DNA of 64,000 bases from JADJPO01 sp963724535 (GCA_963724535.1 CAVRVD010000014.1:186001-250000); one strand, 5' to 3'; counted from the first letter of the stretch, positions 1-8,261 are shown. Numbers and translations: made by a program. The notes: generated by a model not told the origin, from the letters alone.

Positions 1-78
1 CGGCTGAGCTCCACCGACACCGAGCGGGCCGAGCATCCGGTGGCGCAGGAGCTGTCCGGCGCCGGGGAGAGCCGGTGA
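1..78 (+). CDS. C-terminal tail of an upstream protein (partial)
   Basis: An open frame runs from the window edge to TGA at 76-78 and gives 25 residues, RLSSTDTERAEHPV onward, with no recognisable motif. It ends 7 bases before the formate dehydrogenase delta gene, so it is probably the last part of the same operon. In known fds operons the gene before delta is the alpha subunit or the FdhD-type sulfurtransferase. I cannot tell which from this tail, and it could be neither. Confidence 0.5.
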   Translation, partial: RLSSTDTERAEHPVAQELSGAGESR

Positions 79-85
79 GCCGTCG

Positions 86-292
86 GTGAGCACAGCGACC
101 CAGGTGCGGCTCGCGAACGACATCGCGGCCCAGTTCGCCTACCTCGAGCACGACAAGGCGGTGGCGGGGATCCTCGCGCACATCAGCTTGTTCTGGGACC
201 CCCGGATGCGGGCTCAGCTGCTGGAGGCGGTCGCGTCGGGCGAGGGCGGGCTGGACCCCCTGGTGCGGGACGCCGTGGCCCGCCTGAGCTGA
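86..292 (+). CDS. fdsD: Formate dehydrogenase subunit delta
   Basis: Small 68-residue protein of the FdsD family, the accessory delta subunit of soluble NAD-dependent molybdenum formate dehydrogenases (formate + NAD to CO2 + NADH). The family hallmarks are visible: LANDIAAQF near the N-terminus, then HISLFWDPRMRAQLL and GLDPLVRDAVARL at the end. The length is normal for the family. It starts at GTG 86, 7 bases after the preceding stop, which implies cotranscription with the catalytic subunits lying outside the window. The Rieske/flavin demethylase genes downstream would release formaldehyde, which can be oxidised to formate and then CO2 by this enzyme; that link is inferred from position. Confidence 0.88.
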   Translation: MSTATQVRLANDIAAQFAYLEHDKAVAGILAHISLFWDPRMRAQLLEAVASGEGGLDPLVRDAVARLS

Positions 293-327
293 CACCTCTG
301 TGCTCTGGCGTCACGTCAGGGTCGACC

Positions 328-333
328 TATGCT
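328..333 (+). promoter_or_regulatory. -10 box of a leaderless promoter (TATGCT)
   Basis: TATGCT is followed by 7 bases and ATG 341. This TANNNT-N5-7-RTG layout recurs at many genes in the window and puts the transcript start at or next to the start codon. It favours ATG 341 over the in-frame ATG 329, which lies inside the box. Confidence 0.5.
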
Positions 334-340
334 GTTGACC

Positions 341-802
341 ATGAGCCAGCCCCTGCGCCGGACCATGACGCTGGACGCGCGTGGACCGGCGGGCGCCTTC
401 GTCCTGACCGACGATCAGGTCGCTGCACTCGGCGGCGGTGCGAAGGCCTTCCCGGTCACCGTGACGCTGAACGGCGTCACGCTGCAGCTGAGGCTGGCAC
501 GGATGGGTGGGGACAACCTCATCGGGCTGAGCAGGGCGGCCCGCGCCGAGGCCGGGGTGGAACTCGGCGATGAGGTCGAGGTGCAGATCGCTGCCGACAC
601 CACGTCGCGCACCGTCGAGCTGCCGGACGACCTCGTCGCCGCCCTGGCCGCCGATCCTGACGCGCACGCCGCGTTCGAGGCCCTCGCTCTCTCGCACCGC
701 AAGGAATACGTACGTTGGGTCACCGAGGCCAAGCGGGAGCAGACCCGCTCGGACCGCATCGTCAAGACGGTCGAGCGGGTGCGCGAGGGCCGCTCCCGGT
801 AG
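341..802 (+). CDS. YdeI/OmpD-associated, DUF1905 domain protein
   Basis: A 153-residue protein with an N-terminal DUF1905 beta-barrel (FPVTVTLNGVTLQLRLARMGG, residues about 36-60) and a C-terminal YdeI/OmdA-type helical segment (ALAADPDAHAAFEALALSH then RKEYVRWV, about 105-130). The second motif is typical of the family, whose biochemical role is not established. I chose ATG 341 because a TATGCT box lies 7 bases upstream; ATG 329 would add four residues. The gene stands alone between fdsD and the Rieske gene, on the same strand. Confidence 0.8.
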   Translation: MSQPLRRTMTLDARGPAGAFVLTDDQVAALGGGAKAFPVTVTLNGVTLQLRLARMGGDNLIGLSRAARAEAGVELGDEVEVQIAADTTSRTVELPDDLVAALAADPDAHAAFEALALSHRKEYVRWVTEAKREQTRSDRIVKTVERVREGRSR

Positions 803-910
803 CGCCATCGATCGTCACATTCCGCGCCCATTCCCCACGCCGCCGTGCCCACGTACGCTGTCCCGACCAGACCCGGCCAGTCGGGTCCGCGAGCTCCTGC
901 GGAGACCGCA

Positions 911-2179
911 ATGACGCCCCACCCTGGGACAAGAGCCCTTCTCGCCCAACGTCGTCCGGGCTTCACCCTGCCTGGACCCAGCTACTACTCCGACGCCGCG
1001 CACCGGGCGGACCTGGACCACATCTGGTACTGCGAGTGGGTGTTCGCCGGACACGAGGCCGAGGTGGCCACTACCGGGTCGTTCCTGACCCTGCAGGTGG
1101 GCGAGTACCCGCTGCTCGTCGTCCGCGGTCTCGACGGTGAGCTGCGCGCCCTGCACAACGTCTGCCGCCACCGCGGTGCCACGCTGTGCGACTCCGAGAC
1201 CGGCAGCATCCGACGCCGCATCATCTGCCCCTACCACCAGTGGGTCTACGAGCTCGACGGCTCCCTCACCTGGGCGGGGTCAGTCCCCGAGGAGGTCCAG
1301 CCCTCGTCGCTGTCGCTGGGGCGGGCGCACTGCATGACTGTCGGCGGGCTGGTGTTCGTCTGCGTCGCTGATGTCCCACCGGACCCGCAGCCGTTCCGCG
1401 ACCTGGTTGAGCCCTACCTCGCGCCCTACTCCATGGCGCAGGCCCGGGTCGCGCACAGCGAGAGCATCATCGAGCAGGCCAACTGGAAGCTCGTCATGGA
1501 GAACAACCGGGAGTGCTTCCACTGCGCCGGCGCCCACCCCGAGCTGTGCCGCACCTTCCCCGAGGCGCCCCTGCACTCCGGCGGCGGGTCCCCCGAGGAG
1601 CTGGCGGCCACGGCGGCGGTCGTCGAGCACTGCGAGGCGGCGGGCCTGCCGAGCACGTTCCGGGCCGCACCGGACCACTCCTACCGGGCGATGCGCATGG
1701 CTCTGATGAATGGTGCTGTCTCGATGACCGTGGACGGTGCGCCCGCCGTCGCCACGACCTTTCCCGGGCTCCCGGACGGCAACCTGGGCGACGTCCTCAT
1801 CTACCACTACCCCTCGACCTGGATCCACGTGATGGGCGACCACGCGGTCACCTTCCGGATCCTGCCCGCCTCACCGACCACCACCCAGCTGCGCACGACG
1901 TGGCTGGTGCCGGGTCATGCCGTCGAGGGTCTCGACTACGACCTTCAGCGCGTCACCGAGGTCTGGCAGATCACCAACGGCCAGGACGGTGCGCTGGTCG
2001 CCCGGGCCCAGGCCGGGGTCACCTCCCCGGCGTTCCGCCCCGGACCGTACTCACCGGTCGAGGAGGACGGCGTCATGCAGTTCGTCGAGTGGTACGCCGG
2101 CCGGATGGAGGCGAGGTTGGACCTGGCCGCCCAGGTCGATGCGGCCACGGCCCAGCTTCCCGTGCAGGAGGCCCGGTGA
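911..2179 (+). CDS. Rieske oxygenase alpha subunit, glycine betaine/stachydrine demethylase type
   Basis: A 422-residue ring-hydroxylating-type oxygenase. The Rieske [2Fe-2S] ligands are Cys85, His87, Cys106 and His109 (CRH...CPYH). The mononuclear iron region is NNRECFHCAGAHPEL, which matches the GbcA/Stc2/CntA group that oxidatively removes methyl groups from quaternary amines, releasing formaldehyde. ATG 911 is preceded by GGAG and gives the normal family N-terminus (RRPGFTLPGPSYY); an upstream ATG at 845 would add 22 unconserved residues. Its stop overlaps the start of the flavin demethylase gene (GTGA), so the two are coupled. The ferredoxin reductase partner is not in view. The substrate (glycine betaine, stachydrine or another betaine) cannot be decided. 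Confidence 0.85.
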   Translation: MTPHPGTRALLAQRRPGFTLPGPSYYSDAAHRADLDHIWYCEWVFAGHEAEVATTGSFLTLQVGEYPLLVVRGLDGELRALHNVCRHRGATLCDSETGSIRRRIICPYHQWVYELDGSLTWAGSVPEEVQPSSLSLGRAHCMTVGGLVFVCVADVPPDPQPFRDLVEPYLAPYSMAQARVAHSESIIEQANWKLVMENNRECFHCAGAHPELCRTFPEAPLHSGGGSPEELAATAAVVEHCEAAGLPSTFRAAPDHSYRAMRMALMNGAVSMTVDGAPAVATTFPGLPDGNLGDVLIYHYPSTWIHVMGDHAVTFRILPASPTTTQLRTTWLVPGHAVEGLDYDLQRVTEVWQITNGQDGALVARAQAGVTSPAFRPGPYSPVEEDGVMQFVEWYAGRMEARLDLAAQVDAATAQLPVQEAR

Positions 2180-4227
2180 GTGCCCCTAGGGCGGCGGCAG
2201 ACCCGCTGCTCGACCCTTTCACCCTCGGTCACGTGACCCTGCGCAACCGGGTCTTCTCCGCCGCGCACGAGCCGGCCTACTCCGAGAACGGCATGCCGAC
2301 CGAGCGCTACCGGCTCTACCACGTCGAGAAGGCCCGCGGCGGGGTCGGTCTGACCATGACGGCCGGGTCGGCCGTGGTCGGGCGGGACTCCCCGCCCGCC
2401 TTCGGCAACCTGCACGCCTGGGATGACGCGATCGTGCCGTGGGTGCGCGAGCTCACCGACGCCGTCCACGAGCATGGGGCGGCGTGCATGATCCAGCTGA
2501 CCCACCTCGGCCGGCGCACCGGATGGGCCCAGCACGACTGGCTGCCGGTACTCGCCCCGTCGCCGCTGCGCGAGGCCGCCCACCGCTCGATGCCGAAACA
2601 GGCCGAGGACTGGGACCTGGAGCGGATCGTCGCCCAGTACGCCGACGCCGCCGAGCGGATGCAGGCCGGCGGAATGGACGGCATCGAGATCGAGGCCTAC
2701 GGCCACCTGCTCGACCAGTTCTGGTCGCCGCTGACCAACCGGCGTGCGGACGAGTTCGGCGGGTCGCTGGAGAACCGGCTGCGCTTCGCGCTGCAGGTGC
2801 TGCGCGCCGTCCGGCTCCGGGTCGGTACCGGCTTCGTGGTCGGGATCCGGATGGCCGTCGACGAGTCCAAGCCCGGCGGGATCGACCCCGCCACCGGGCT
2901 GGCGATCCTGCACCGCTTCGAAACCGAGCAGCTGGTCGACTTCGTCAGCGTGATCCGTGGGCACATCGCCACCGAAGCGGATCTGGCCAAGGTGATCCCG
3001 ATCGCCGGGATGGCCGCCGCACCGCACCTGGACTTCAGCGGCATGGTCAAGGCGAACACCTCCCTCGCGGTGCTGCACTCGGCGAAGATCGACGACGTGG
3101 CCACCGCCCGACACGCGATCCGGGCCGGGCTGCTCGACCTGGTCGGGATGACCCGCCCGCAGCTGGCGGAGCCGCACCTGGTGCGCAAGGTCGCCGCAGG
3201 ACAGGAGGCGCGGGTCCGTCCGTGTGTGGGCGCCAACTACTGCCTGGACCGGATCTACGAGGCCGGCGAGGCGCTGTGCATCCACAACGCCGCCACCGGA
3301 CGTGAGGCGAGCATGCCGCACGAGATCGAGCGGGCCGAGGTCCGGCGGCGGGTGGTCGTCGTCGGCGCGGGTCCGGCCGGGCTGGAGGCGGCCCGGGTGG
3401 CCGGCGAGCGCGGCCATGAGGTCGTCGTCCTGGAGGCGATGGCCAAACCCGGGGGTCAGCTGGCGCTGGCGGTGCGCAACCCACGCCGGCGCGATCTGGT
3501 CGGCATCGTCGACTGGCGGGTGGCGGAGCTGGCACGGCTCGGAGTCGACCTGCGCTGCAAGGTCTTTGCCGAGGCCGACGAGGTGCTCGACCTCGACCCG
3601 GACGTCGTCATCGTCGCCACCGGTGGACTGGCCGAGCTGCCGGAGCCGCTGCAGCCGGGTCGGCGCGTGGTCACCGGCTGGGACGTGCTGGGCGGCGCCG
3701 CCACACCGAGCGGCGACGTCCTGTTCTTCGACGACGCCGGAACCCATGCGGCGCTGTCCGCGGCCGAGGTGATCGCACGCACCGGCGCCCGGGTGGAGAT
3801 CGTCACCCCGGAGCGGATGCTCGGGGTCGAGGTCGGCGGGTTGAACCACGTGCCGTATGCCGAGGCCTTCACCGAGACCGACACCCGGGTCACCCTCCTT
3901 CAGCGGGTCCTCGCGGTGCACGGGGCCGGGAGCCGGCTTCGAGTGGAGCTGGGCAGCGACCACACCGACCACCGCACCGAGCGGGTCGTGGACTGGGTCG
4001 TCGGCGAGAACGGGACGCTGGCCAACGACGACCTCTACCACGAGCTGCGCAAGGGCTCGACCAACGCCGGCGCCGTCGACTACGAGGCGCTGGTCGCCGG
4101 CCGCCCGCAGTCCTGGGTGCACAACGCGGACGGCGGCTACCAGCTGTTCCGGATCGGCGACGCGGTGGCCTCTCGGAACGTGCACGCCGCGGTCTACGAC
4201 GCGTTGCGGTTGGTCAAGGATCTCTAG
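2176..4227 (+). CDS. DgcA-like NADH:flavin oxidoreductase, N-demethylase
   Basis: A 683-residue enzyme. Residues 1 to about 340 form an Old-Yellow-Enzyme TIM barrel (RNRVFSAAHEPAY, GGVGLTMTAGSAVV). A cysteine cluster at 350-368 follows, then an FAD/NAD-binding module from about 390 (VVVVGAGPAGLEAA). This is the architecture of trimethylamine dehydrogenase, DgcA and N-methylproline demethylases, which oxidatively remove N-methyl groups. The GTG start at 2176 overlaps the Rieske gene by four bases. Pairing with the Rieske oxygenase suggests serial demethylation, betaine to dimethyl to monomethyl compound. The cluster reads C-VGANY-C...C, with Ala353 where trimethylamine dehydrogenase has a cysteine ligand. 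This may be normal for the subfamily. Confidence 0.85.
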   Translation: MSAPRAAADPLLDPFTLGHVTLRNRVFSAAHEPAYSENGMPTERYRLYHVEKARGGVGLTMTAGSAVVGRDSPPAFGNLHAWDDAIVPWVRELTDAVHEHGAACMIQLTHLGRRTGWAQHDWLPVLAPSPLREAAHRSMPKQAEDWDLERIVAQYADAAERMQAGGMDGIEIEAYGHLLDQFWSPLTNRRADEFGGSLENRLRFALQVLRAVRLRVGTGFVVGIRMAVDESKPGGIDPATGLAILHRFETEQLVDFVSVIRGHIATEADLAKVIPIAGMAAAPHLDFSGMVKANTSLAVLHSAKIDDVATARHAIRAGLLDLVGMTRPQLAEPHLVRKVAAGQEARVRPCVGANYCLDRIYEAGEALCIHNAATGREASMPHEIERAEVRRRVVVVGAGPAGLEAARVAGERGHEVVVLEAMAKPGGQLALAVRNPRRRDLVGIVDWRVAELARLGVDLRCKVFAEADEVLDLDPDVVIVATGGLAELPEPLQPGRRVVTGWDVLGGAATPSGDVLFFDDAGTHAALSAAEVIARTGARVEIVTPERMLGVEVGGLNHVPYAEAFTETDTRVTLLQRVLAVHGAGSRLRVELGSDHTDHRTERVVDWVVGENGTLANDDLYHELRKGSTNAGAVDYEALVAGRPQSWVHNADGGYQLFRIGDAVASRNVHAAVYDALRLVKDL

Positions 4228-4254
4228 CTCGGCGCAGCCGGAATGTGGGCGGCG

Positions 4255-4755
4255 TCAGGCCTGGCGCCTGGCGAATCGGCGGACCAGGGTGCGCGCCCAG
4301 TCGTAGTGGCTCGTCGTCGCTGACACGGCGTAGCTTCCCACGGAGGTCGAACCGGTCCAGCTGTACCGCCCCTTGGTGAAGAGCTCCTGCTCGGGGTAGG
4401 AGTCGATCCGGGCCAGCACCTTGCGGTGAGAGTGCCCCAGCCGGGTCAGGACGGCGTCCAGGTCGTCGTGTTGGGTGCGCTGCCAGATCGTCTCGTTCAG
4501 CGCGGGGGTGTCCTTCCAGGTGTACCCCTCGGCCGGCATCGCGGGCCGCCCGCCGGCCGACCCGACCCGCTCCCACTCCAGGAACAGCTCGTGCCAGGCG
4601 TCGAGGTGGGCCAACACGTCCTTGACCGACCACTCATCACAGCAGCCGGGTTCGAGCTGCTGCGCGGGTTCCAGCGCCTGGATCGTCTGTAGCAGTGCAG
4701 CGAAGTCGGACTCGACCCTTGACCTCAGCTCGGGCTTCGTCGTGGGTCTGCTCAT
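4255..4755 (-). CDS. ClbS/DfsB family four-helix protein (DUF1706)
   Basis: A 166-residue protein of the ClbS/DfsB family, DinB-like four-helix bundles. Supporting segments are WSVKDVLAHLDAWHELFLEW (about 42-61), GYTWKDTPALNE and the C-terminal YSWTGSTSVGSYAVSATTSH. Founding member ClbS protects against colibactin; most relatives have no known role, so none is assigned here. Transcribed opposite to the demethylase gene and convergent with it, with 27 bases between stops. Starts at ATG 4755. Confidence 0.82.
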   Translation of the reverse strand: MSRPTTKPELRSRVESDFAALLQTIQALEPAQQLEPGCCDEWSVKDVLAHLDAWHELFLEWERVGSAGGRPAMPAEGYTWKDTPALNETIWQRTQHDDLDAVLTRLGHSHRKVLARIDSYPEQELFTKGRYSWTGSTSVGSYAVSATTSHYDWARTLVRRFARRQA

Positions 4756-4797
4756 GCGTGCAGCCTGCCAGCGGCGGCTGGCAGGGGCAGGGGTCCC

Positions 4798-4951
4798 ACG
4801 TCCTGTCGAGGTAGGCCACGCCGCCCGGAGGCTGCAGGGTGACCCAGTCCGCCTCGGTGTCGGCGATCCGCCAGCCGAGCAGCCGTTGGTAGAACTGCGC
4901 CAGGGCCAGGGGGTCCGGAGCGTCGAGCACCATGCCCCACCAGCCGTTCGC
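4798..4951 (-). pseudogene. N-terminal remnant of a VOC/glyoxalase-like protein
   Basis: Reading leftwards from about 4951, the frame encodes WWGMVLDAPDPLALAQFYQ, then LLGWRIADTEADWVTLQPPG and GVAYL. This is the first beta-alpha-beta unit of a glyoxalase/bleomycin-resistance (VOC) protein. The rest of the roughly 120-residue domain is missing: after about position 4800 the frame continues into sequence with no VOC features and overlaps the ClbS gene. I read it as a truncated relic left between the S9 peptidase and ClbS genes. Confidence 0.6.
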
Positions 4952-4968
4952 TCCTCGTCCGCGCGTCG

Positions 4969-6951
4969 CTACCCGCCGACGATCTCGACCGGGTCGAGGT
5001 CGTCGGCCAGGTCGATCCCGAACACCTGCGCGTAGAAGGACAGCTCGGCGGTGAGCGCCCGGAGCACGTTCTCCGCTCGCCGGAAGCCGTGCTGCTCGCC
5101 CTCGAAGGGCAGGTAGGCATGCCGGACGCCGCGCTGGCGCAGGGCGGCGACGATCGCCTCGGCCTGGGACGGCGGCACAACTGCGTCCTCCAGGCCCTGC
5201 AGCACGATCAGTGGCCGGTCGAACCCGTCGAGGTGGCTCAGCGGCGACCGTTCGGCGTAGATCTCCACCGCCTGCGGCCACGGGCCGACCAGACCGTCGA
5301 GATAGCGGGACTCGAACTTGTGGGTGTCCCGGGCCAGGGCCGCGAGGTCGGTCACGCCGTAGTGGCTGGCCCCGGCGGCGAAGGTGTCCCCGGTGGCCAA
5401 GGACATCAGCACCGTGTACCCGCCGGCGCTGCCGCCGGTGATCACCGTCCGGCTCGGGTCGGCCAGGCCCTGCTGGGCCAGCCACCGGGCGCCGGCCGCG
5501 GCGTCCTCGACGTCGACGATGCCCCATGCCCCGTCCAGCAGCCGTCGGTAGGGTCGGCCGTAGCCCGTGCTGCCCCCGTAGTCGACCTTGAACACGGCGA
5601 ACCCGCGGCTGGTCCAGAACTGGGTGGCGAGGGAGAACGACCCCTCGGCCTGGGCGGTCGGCCCGCCGTGCACCTGGACGACCAGTGGCGGCGCCTCGCC
5701 GTCCGGTGCCTCGATCGGCTCGCCGTCCCGGGGCTGGGCCGGGACCGGGGGGAAGTACTGCCCGTGCGCCGTCCGGCCACCGGTGCTGGGGAAGTCGACC
5801 CGGCGGGCCGTCGAGACGGCCGGCAGGGCGTGGTCGTTGCCGGTCAGCAGCGCCGTCCAGGTCCTGCCGGTGTCGTGGCTCTCGATCACCGACGGCTCGC
5901 GGTCGGCCGACGCCGCGATCGCCAGCAGCCGGTCACCGTCGCGACGCAGCGGCTCCAGATGCCGGTAGCCGGTGAGCTGATCCTGCACCGACCCGTCGGG
6001 GGTGACGCAGACCAGGTGCGCGCCGTCGCCGTCGGAATAGGTGAAGACGACGGCGTCGTCGGCGGTGATCAGGTAGCGGTCCCGGCCGAACACCCAGGCC
6101 GGCAGTCCGACCTCGGCCGCGACCGGATGCACGGCGTCCAGGTCGACGGCTGGGTCGTCGAGGTCGACGCGGTAGACGTTCCACCAGTCGGATCGGTCGG
6201 AGACGACGAAGAGCCTGCCGGTGGGTGACCACTCCGGCTGGAGCAGCGACTCCCGCGACCCGTCGGCGTGGCCACCGGCGAGTCGGCGCTGCCCGGTCAG
6301 GATCAGGTCCTCGCCGTTGCGGACCAGGTCGGCGACCCAGAGAGACGTTGCGTCCCAGGGCATGTCCGGGTGGTCCCAGGTCAGCCAGGCCAGCCGGGTG
6401 CCGTCGGGGCTGATCCGCGGAGCGGCGTAGAAGTCGCAGCCCTCAGCCAGGATCGTCGACGGCCCACCGCTGGCCGGGACCGCGACCAGCTCGTTGTGGA
6501 CCACCTCCCCGGCCGGCCCGTCCTCGTGGCGCTCGCGGACGCAGACGACGATCTCCCCGTCCGGGGTGAGGTCGCCGTCGGCATAACGCAGCGACGCCGG
6601 CCGCGGCGGCTCGTCGGTGACCGGGACCGACTGTTGTGCGCCCGGGTCGAGCCGGTGGAGCCGTTGGTCGGCGAAGTCGGTGAAGAAGACGCGCCCCCGA
6701 TTCACCCACCACGCGCCGCCGCCGTACTCGTGCACCCGGGTCCGGGCGTTCACGCCATCGGCGAGCAGGTCCGACGTCGTCCCGTCGGCGTCGCGGCACA
6801 CGATCTGGTTCCGCCCGCCCTCCTGCGGGCGGGAGACCGACCACCAGGTCACCCCGTCCTCGCCGCGGACGTCGCTGAGCCGCGCCGCCGAGCCGACAGC
6901 CAGCTCCGGGGTGATCAGCGAGGGCCAGGAGCCGTAGGGGGTGTGTGCCAT
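4969..6951 (-). CDS. S9 family peptidase (prolyl oligopeptidase type)
   Basis: A 660-residue serine peptidase. The first 400 or so residues look like a beta-propeller with repeated strands such as RISPDGTRLAWLTWDHPDMP. The C-terminal alpha/beta-hydrolase domain has the nucleophile motif GGSAGGYT (Ser about 508), the acid in GLEDAVVPPSQAE and the histidine in EGEQHGF. No signal peptide is visible, so it is probably cytoplasmic and acts on peptides (dipeptidyl or acylaminoacyl type). Starts at ATG 6951, six bases after a TAGCGT box. The VOC relic follows its stop. Confidence 0.9.
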   Translation of the reverse strand: MAHTPYGSWPSLITPELAVGSAARLSDVRGEDGVTWWSVSRPQEGGRNQIVCRDADGTTSDLLADGVNARTRVHEYGGGAWWVNRGRVFFTDFADQRLHRLDPGAQQSVPVTDEPPRPASLRYADGDLTPDGEIVVCVRERHEDGPAGEVVHNELVAVPASGGPSTILAEGCDFYAAPRISPDGTRLAWLTWDHPDMPWDATSLWVADLVRNGEDLILTGQRRLAGGHADGSRESLLQPEWSPTGRLFVVSDRSDWWNVYRVDLDDPAVDLDAVHPVAAEVGLPAWVFGRDRYLITADDAVVFTYSDGDGAHLVCVTPDGSVQDQLTGYRHLEPLRRDGDRLLAIAASADREPSVIESHDTGRTWTALLTGNDHALPAVSTARRVDFPSTGGRTAHGQYFPPVPAQPRDGEPIEAPDGEAPPLVVQVHGGPTAQAEGSFSLATQFWTSRGFAVFKVDYGGSTGYGRPYRRLLDGAWGIVDVEDAAAGARWLAQQGLADPSRTVITGGSAGGYTVLMSLATGDTFAAGASHYGVTDLAALARDTHKFESRYLDGLVGPWPQAVEIYAERSPLSHLDGFDRPLIVLQGLEDAVVPPSQAEAIVAALRQRGVRHAYLPFEGEQHGFRRAENVLRALTAELSFYAQVFGIDLADDLDPVEIVGG

Positions 6952-6957
6952 ATCGGC

Positions 6958-6963
6958 ACGCTA
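6958..6963 (-). promoter_or_regulatory. -10 box of a leaderless promoter (TAGCGT)
   Basis: On the minus strand, TAGCGT is followed by six bases and the ATG at 6951 of the S9 peptidase, leaving no room for a ribosome binding site. Confidence 0.5.
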
Positions 6964-7014
6964 CGCGGGTCGACGGCGCCGATCGGTCGTGAGCCGATGG
7001 CGGGCCCGGACCAA

Positions 7015-8130
7015 TCACCGGTCCGGCAACGCGACGTCGAGCCCGAGCCACCTGGCAAGGTCGGCGATCTCACGTCGGAGCGCTGCGGTCATGGCCTTGG
7101 TGAACGGCACGTCCTGGTGGATCGCGGTCACCTGCAGGCGTCCGGCGCTGCGGTCGGCGGTGACGTCGACCTTGCCGATGAGCGCGTCGCCATGCAGCAC
7201 AGGCAGGGCGTAGTAGCCCCATCGGCGCTTGGTCGCCGGCTTGTACATCTCGAGCTGGAAGTCGAACCCGAACAGCTCCAGCGCCCGCTTGCGGTCGTGC
7301 ACCAGCCGGTCGAACGGTGACAGCAGAGCGGTACGGCCGGTGAACGCCTCGCCCAGCCGATCCAGCTGCGCCGGGTCGACCTGCCATGTGCCCCTGACCT
7401 CCTCGACGAGAGCCGGCTCGCCGGACTCGGCGACGTCGTTCGGTTCCACCGGAGCCTCGCCCGCCTTGGCCCGGGCGATGCCGAGCGCCCGCAGCCGGCG
7501 TTCATTGCGCAGCCGTCGGGCCGCATCGGCGGGTACGACCGGGTCGTCGGGGTAGACCCGGCTGGCCAGGTCCCAAACGCGCTCGCGGCCCCGCCGGCCC
7601 GCGACGGCCACCTCACCGCGAGCCACCATGAGGTCGAGCAGCTTCTCCACGTTCCGCTGGTGCGTCCAGCCGGTCGAGCTCCAGGGCACCGCGCAGGTGT
7701 CCGGCAGCTCGCGCAGCGGCAACGGTCCGGTCTGCTCCAGCCGGGTCAGGAGGTCCCGCCGGCAGCCATCGTTGGCCGCGACCCATTCCTGGCGGGTCCG
7801 CTGCCAGCCCCGCAGCTCGCCCCGGCCCGGCCAGTCGGCCATGTCGGCGCGGTACAGGGCAAGGTCCTCGGCGGGGCGGACCCGGGCCTGCAGCTCGATC
7901 AGCGAGCGGTCGGTCAGGGCGGCCCGCAGCTGGTCCGGGGAGTAGCTGGACCCCAACCGGCTCCAGCAGACCAGGTCCGCGCTCGGGGCGACCGCGGAGA
8001 TGGGGTCCAGCTGCAGGAGGGTCAGCTGGCGGACGACCTCCAGCAGGTCCGTCGGGTGGTTGCCGTCCAGCAGCTGGGCCCGCACCGCGATCCGGCGTGC
8101 CTCAGCGGTCGAGAGCCGATGGACCGTCAT
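7015..8130 (-). CDS. YcaQ/AlkZ-like winged-helix DNA glycosylase family protein
   Basis: A 371-residue protein of the HTH_42 (YcaQ/AlkX/AlkZ) family. Known members are DNA glycosylases that remove bulky N-alkyl lesions or unhook interstrand crosslinks. The catalytic Q-x-D motif is present near residue 37 (LLQLDPISAV). Tandem winged-helix segments follow, and the C-terminal part has LLSPFDRLVHDRKRA and RWGYYALPVLHGDALIGKVD, both typical of the family. Starts at ATG 8130 directly after a TAGGGT box. Divergent from msrA across a region holding a long inverted repeat. Repair activity is inferred from the family. Confidence 0.85.
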   Translation of the reverse strand: MTVHRLSTAEARRIAVRAQLLDGNHPTDLLEVVRQLTLLQLDPISAVAPSADLVCWSRLGSSYSPDQLRAALTDRSLIELQARVRPAEDLALYRADMADWPGRGELRGWQRTRQEWVAANDGCRRDLLTRLEQTGPLPLRELPDTCAVPWSSTGWTHQRNVEKLLDLMVARGEVAVAGRRGRERVWDLASRVYPDDPVVPADAARRLRNERRLRALGIARAKAGEAPVEPNDVAESGEPALVEEVRGTWQVDPAQLDRLGEAFTGRTALLSPFDRLVHDRKRALELFGFDFQLEMYKPATKRRWGYYALPVLHGDALIGKVDVTADRSAGRLQVTAIHQDVPFTKAMTAALRREIADLARWLGLDVALPDR

Positions 8131-8136
8131 GCGTCG

Positions 8137-8142
8137 ACCCTA
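8137..8142 (-). promoter_or_regulatory. -10 box of a leaderless promoter (TAGGGT)
   Basis: Minus-strand TAGGGT, then six bases, then ATG 8130 of the YcaQ-like gene. Confidence 0.5.
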
Positions 8143-8187
8143 GGCCCGGGGATCGAGGCCGGTCCGCGTCGTCAGGGCCTCGGTACG

Positions 8188-8261
8188 GCCGGGGGTTCAC
8201 CACAACCGCCGCCCATGAGGTCGATCTCGCGCCAGCAGCGGGGTTGTGGTGAACCCCCGGC
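8188..8261. repeat. Exact 20-bp inverted repeat with nested mini-hairpins
   Basis: The left arm is 8188-8207 (GCCGGGGGTTCACCACAACC) and the right arm 8242-8261 is its exact reverse complement, with a 34-base spacer. Each arm can also fold on itself: GGTT-CACCAC-AACC on the left and GGGGTT-GTGGTG-AACCCC on the right. It lies between the divergent YcaQ-like and msrA genes, so it is not an ordinary end-of-gene terminator. It could be a regulator site, a cruciform or an interspersed palindromic element. Confidence 0.85.

Noticed and set aside
1945..4185. A 746-codon open frame antisense to the DgcA-like gene
   Set aside because: No recognisable protein motifs; long antisense frames are expected opposite real genes at this GC content, and the plus-strand enzyme is clear.
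8188..8261. Insertion sequence ends
   Set aside because: Only 34 bases lie between the arms, with no transposase and no flanking target duplication seen.
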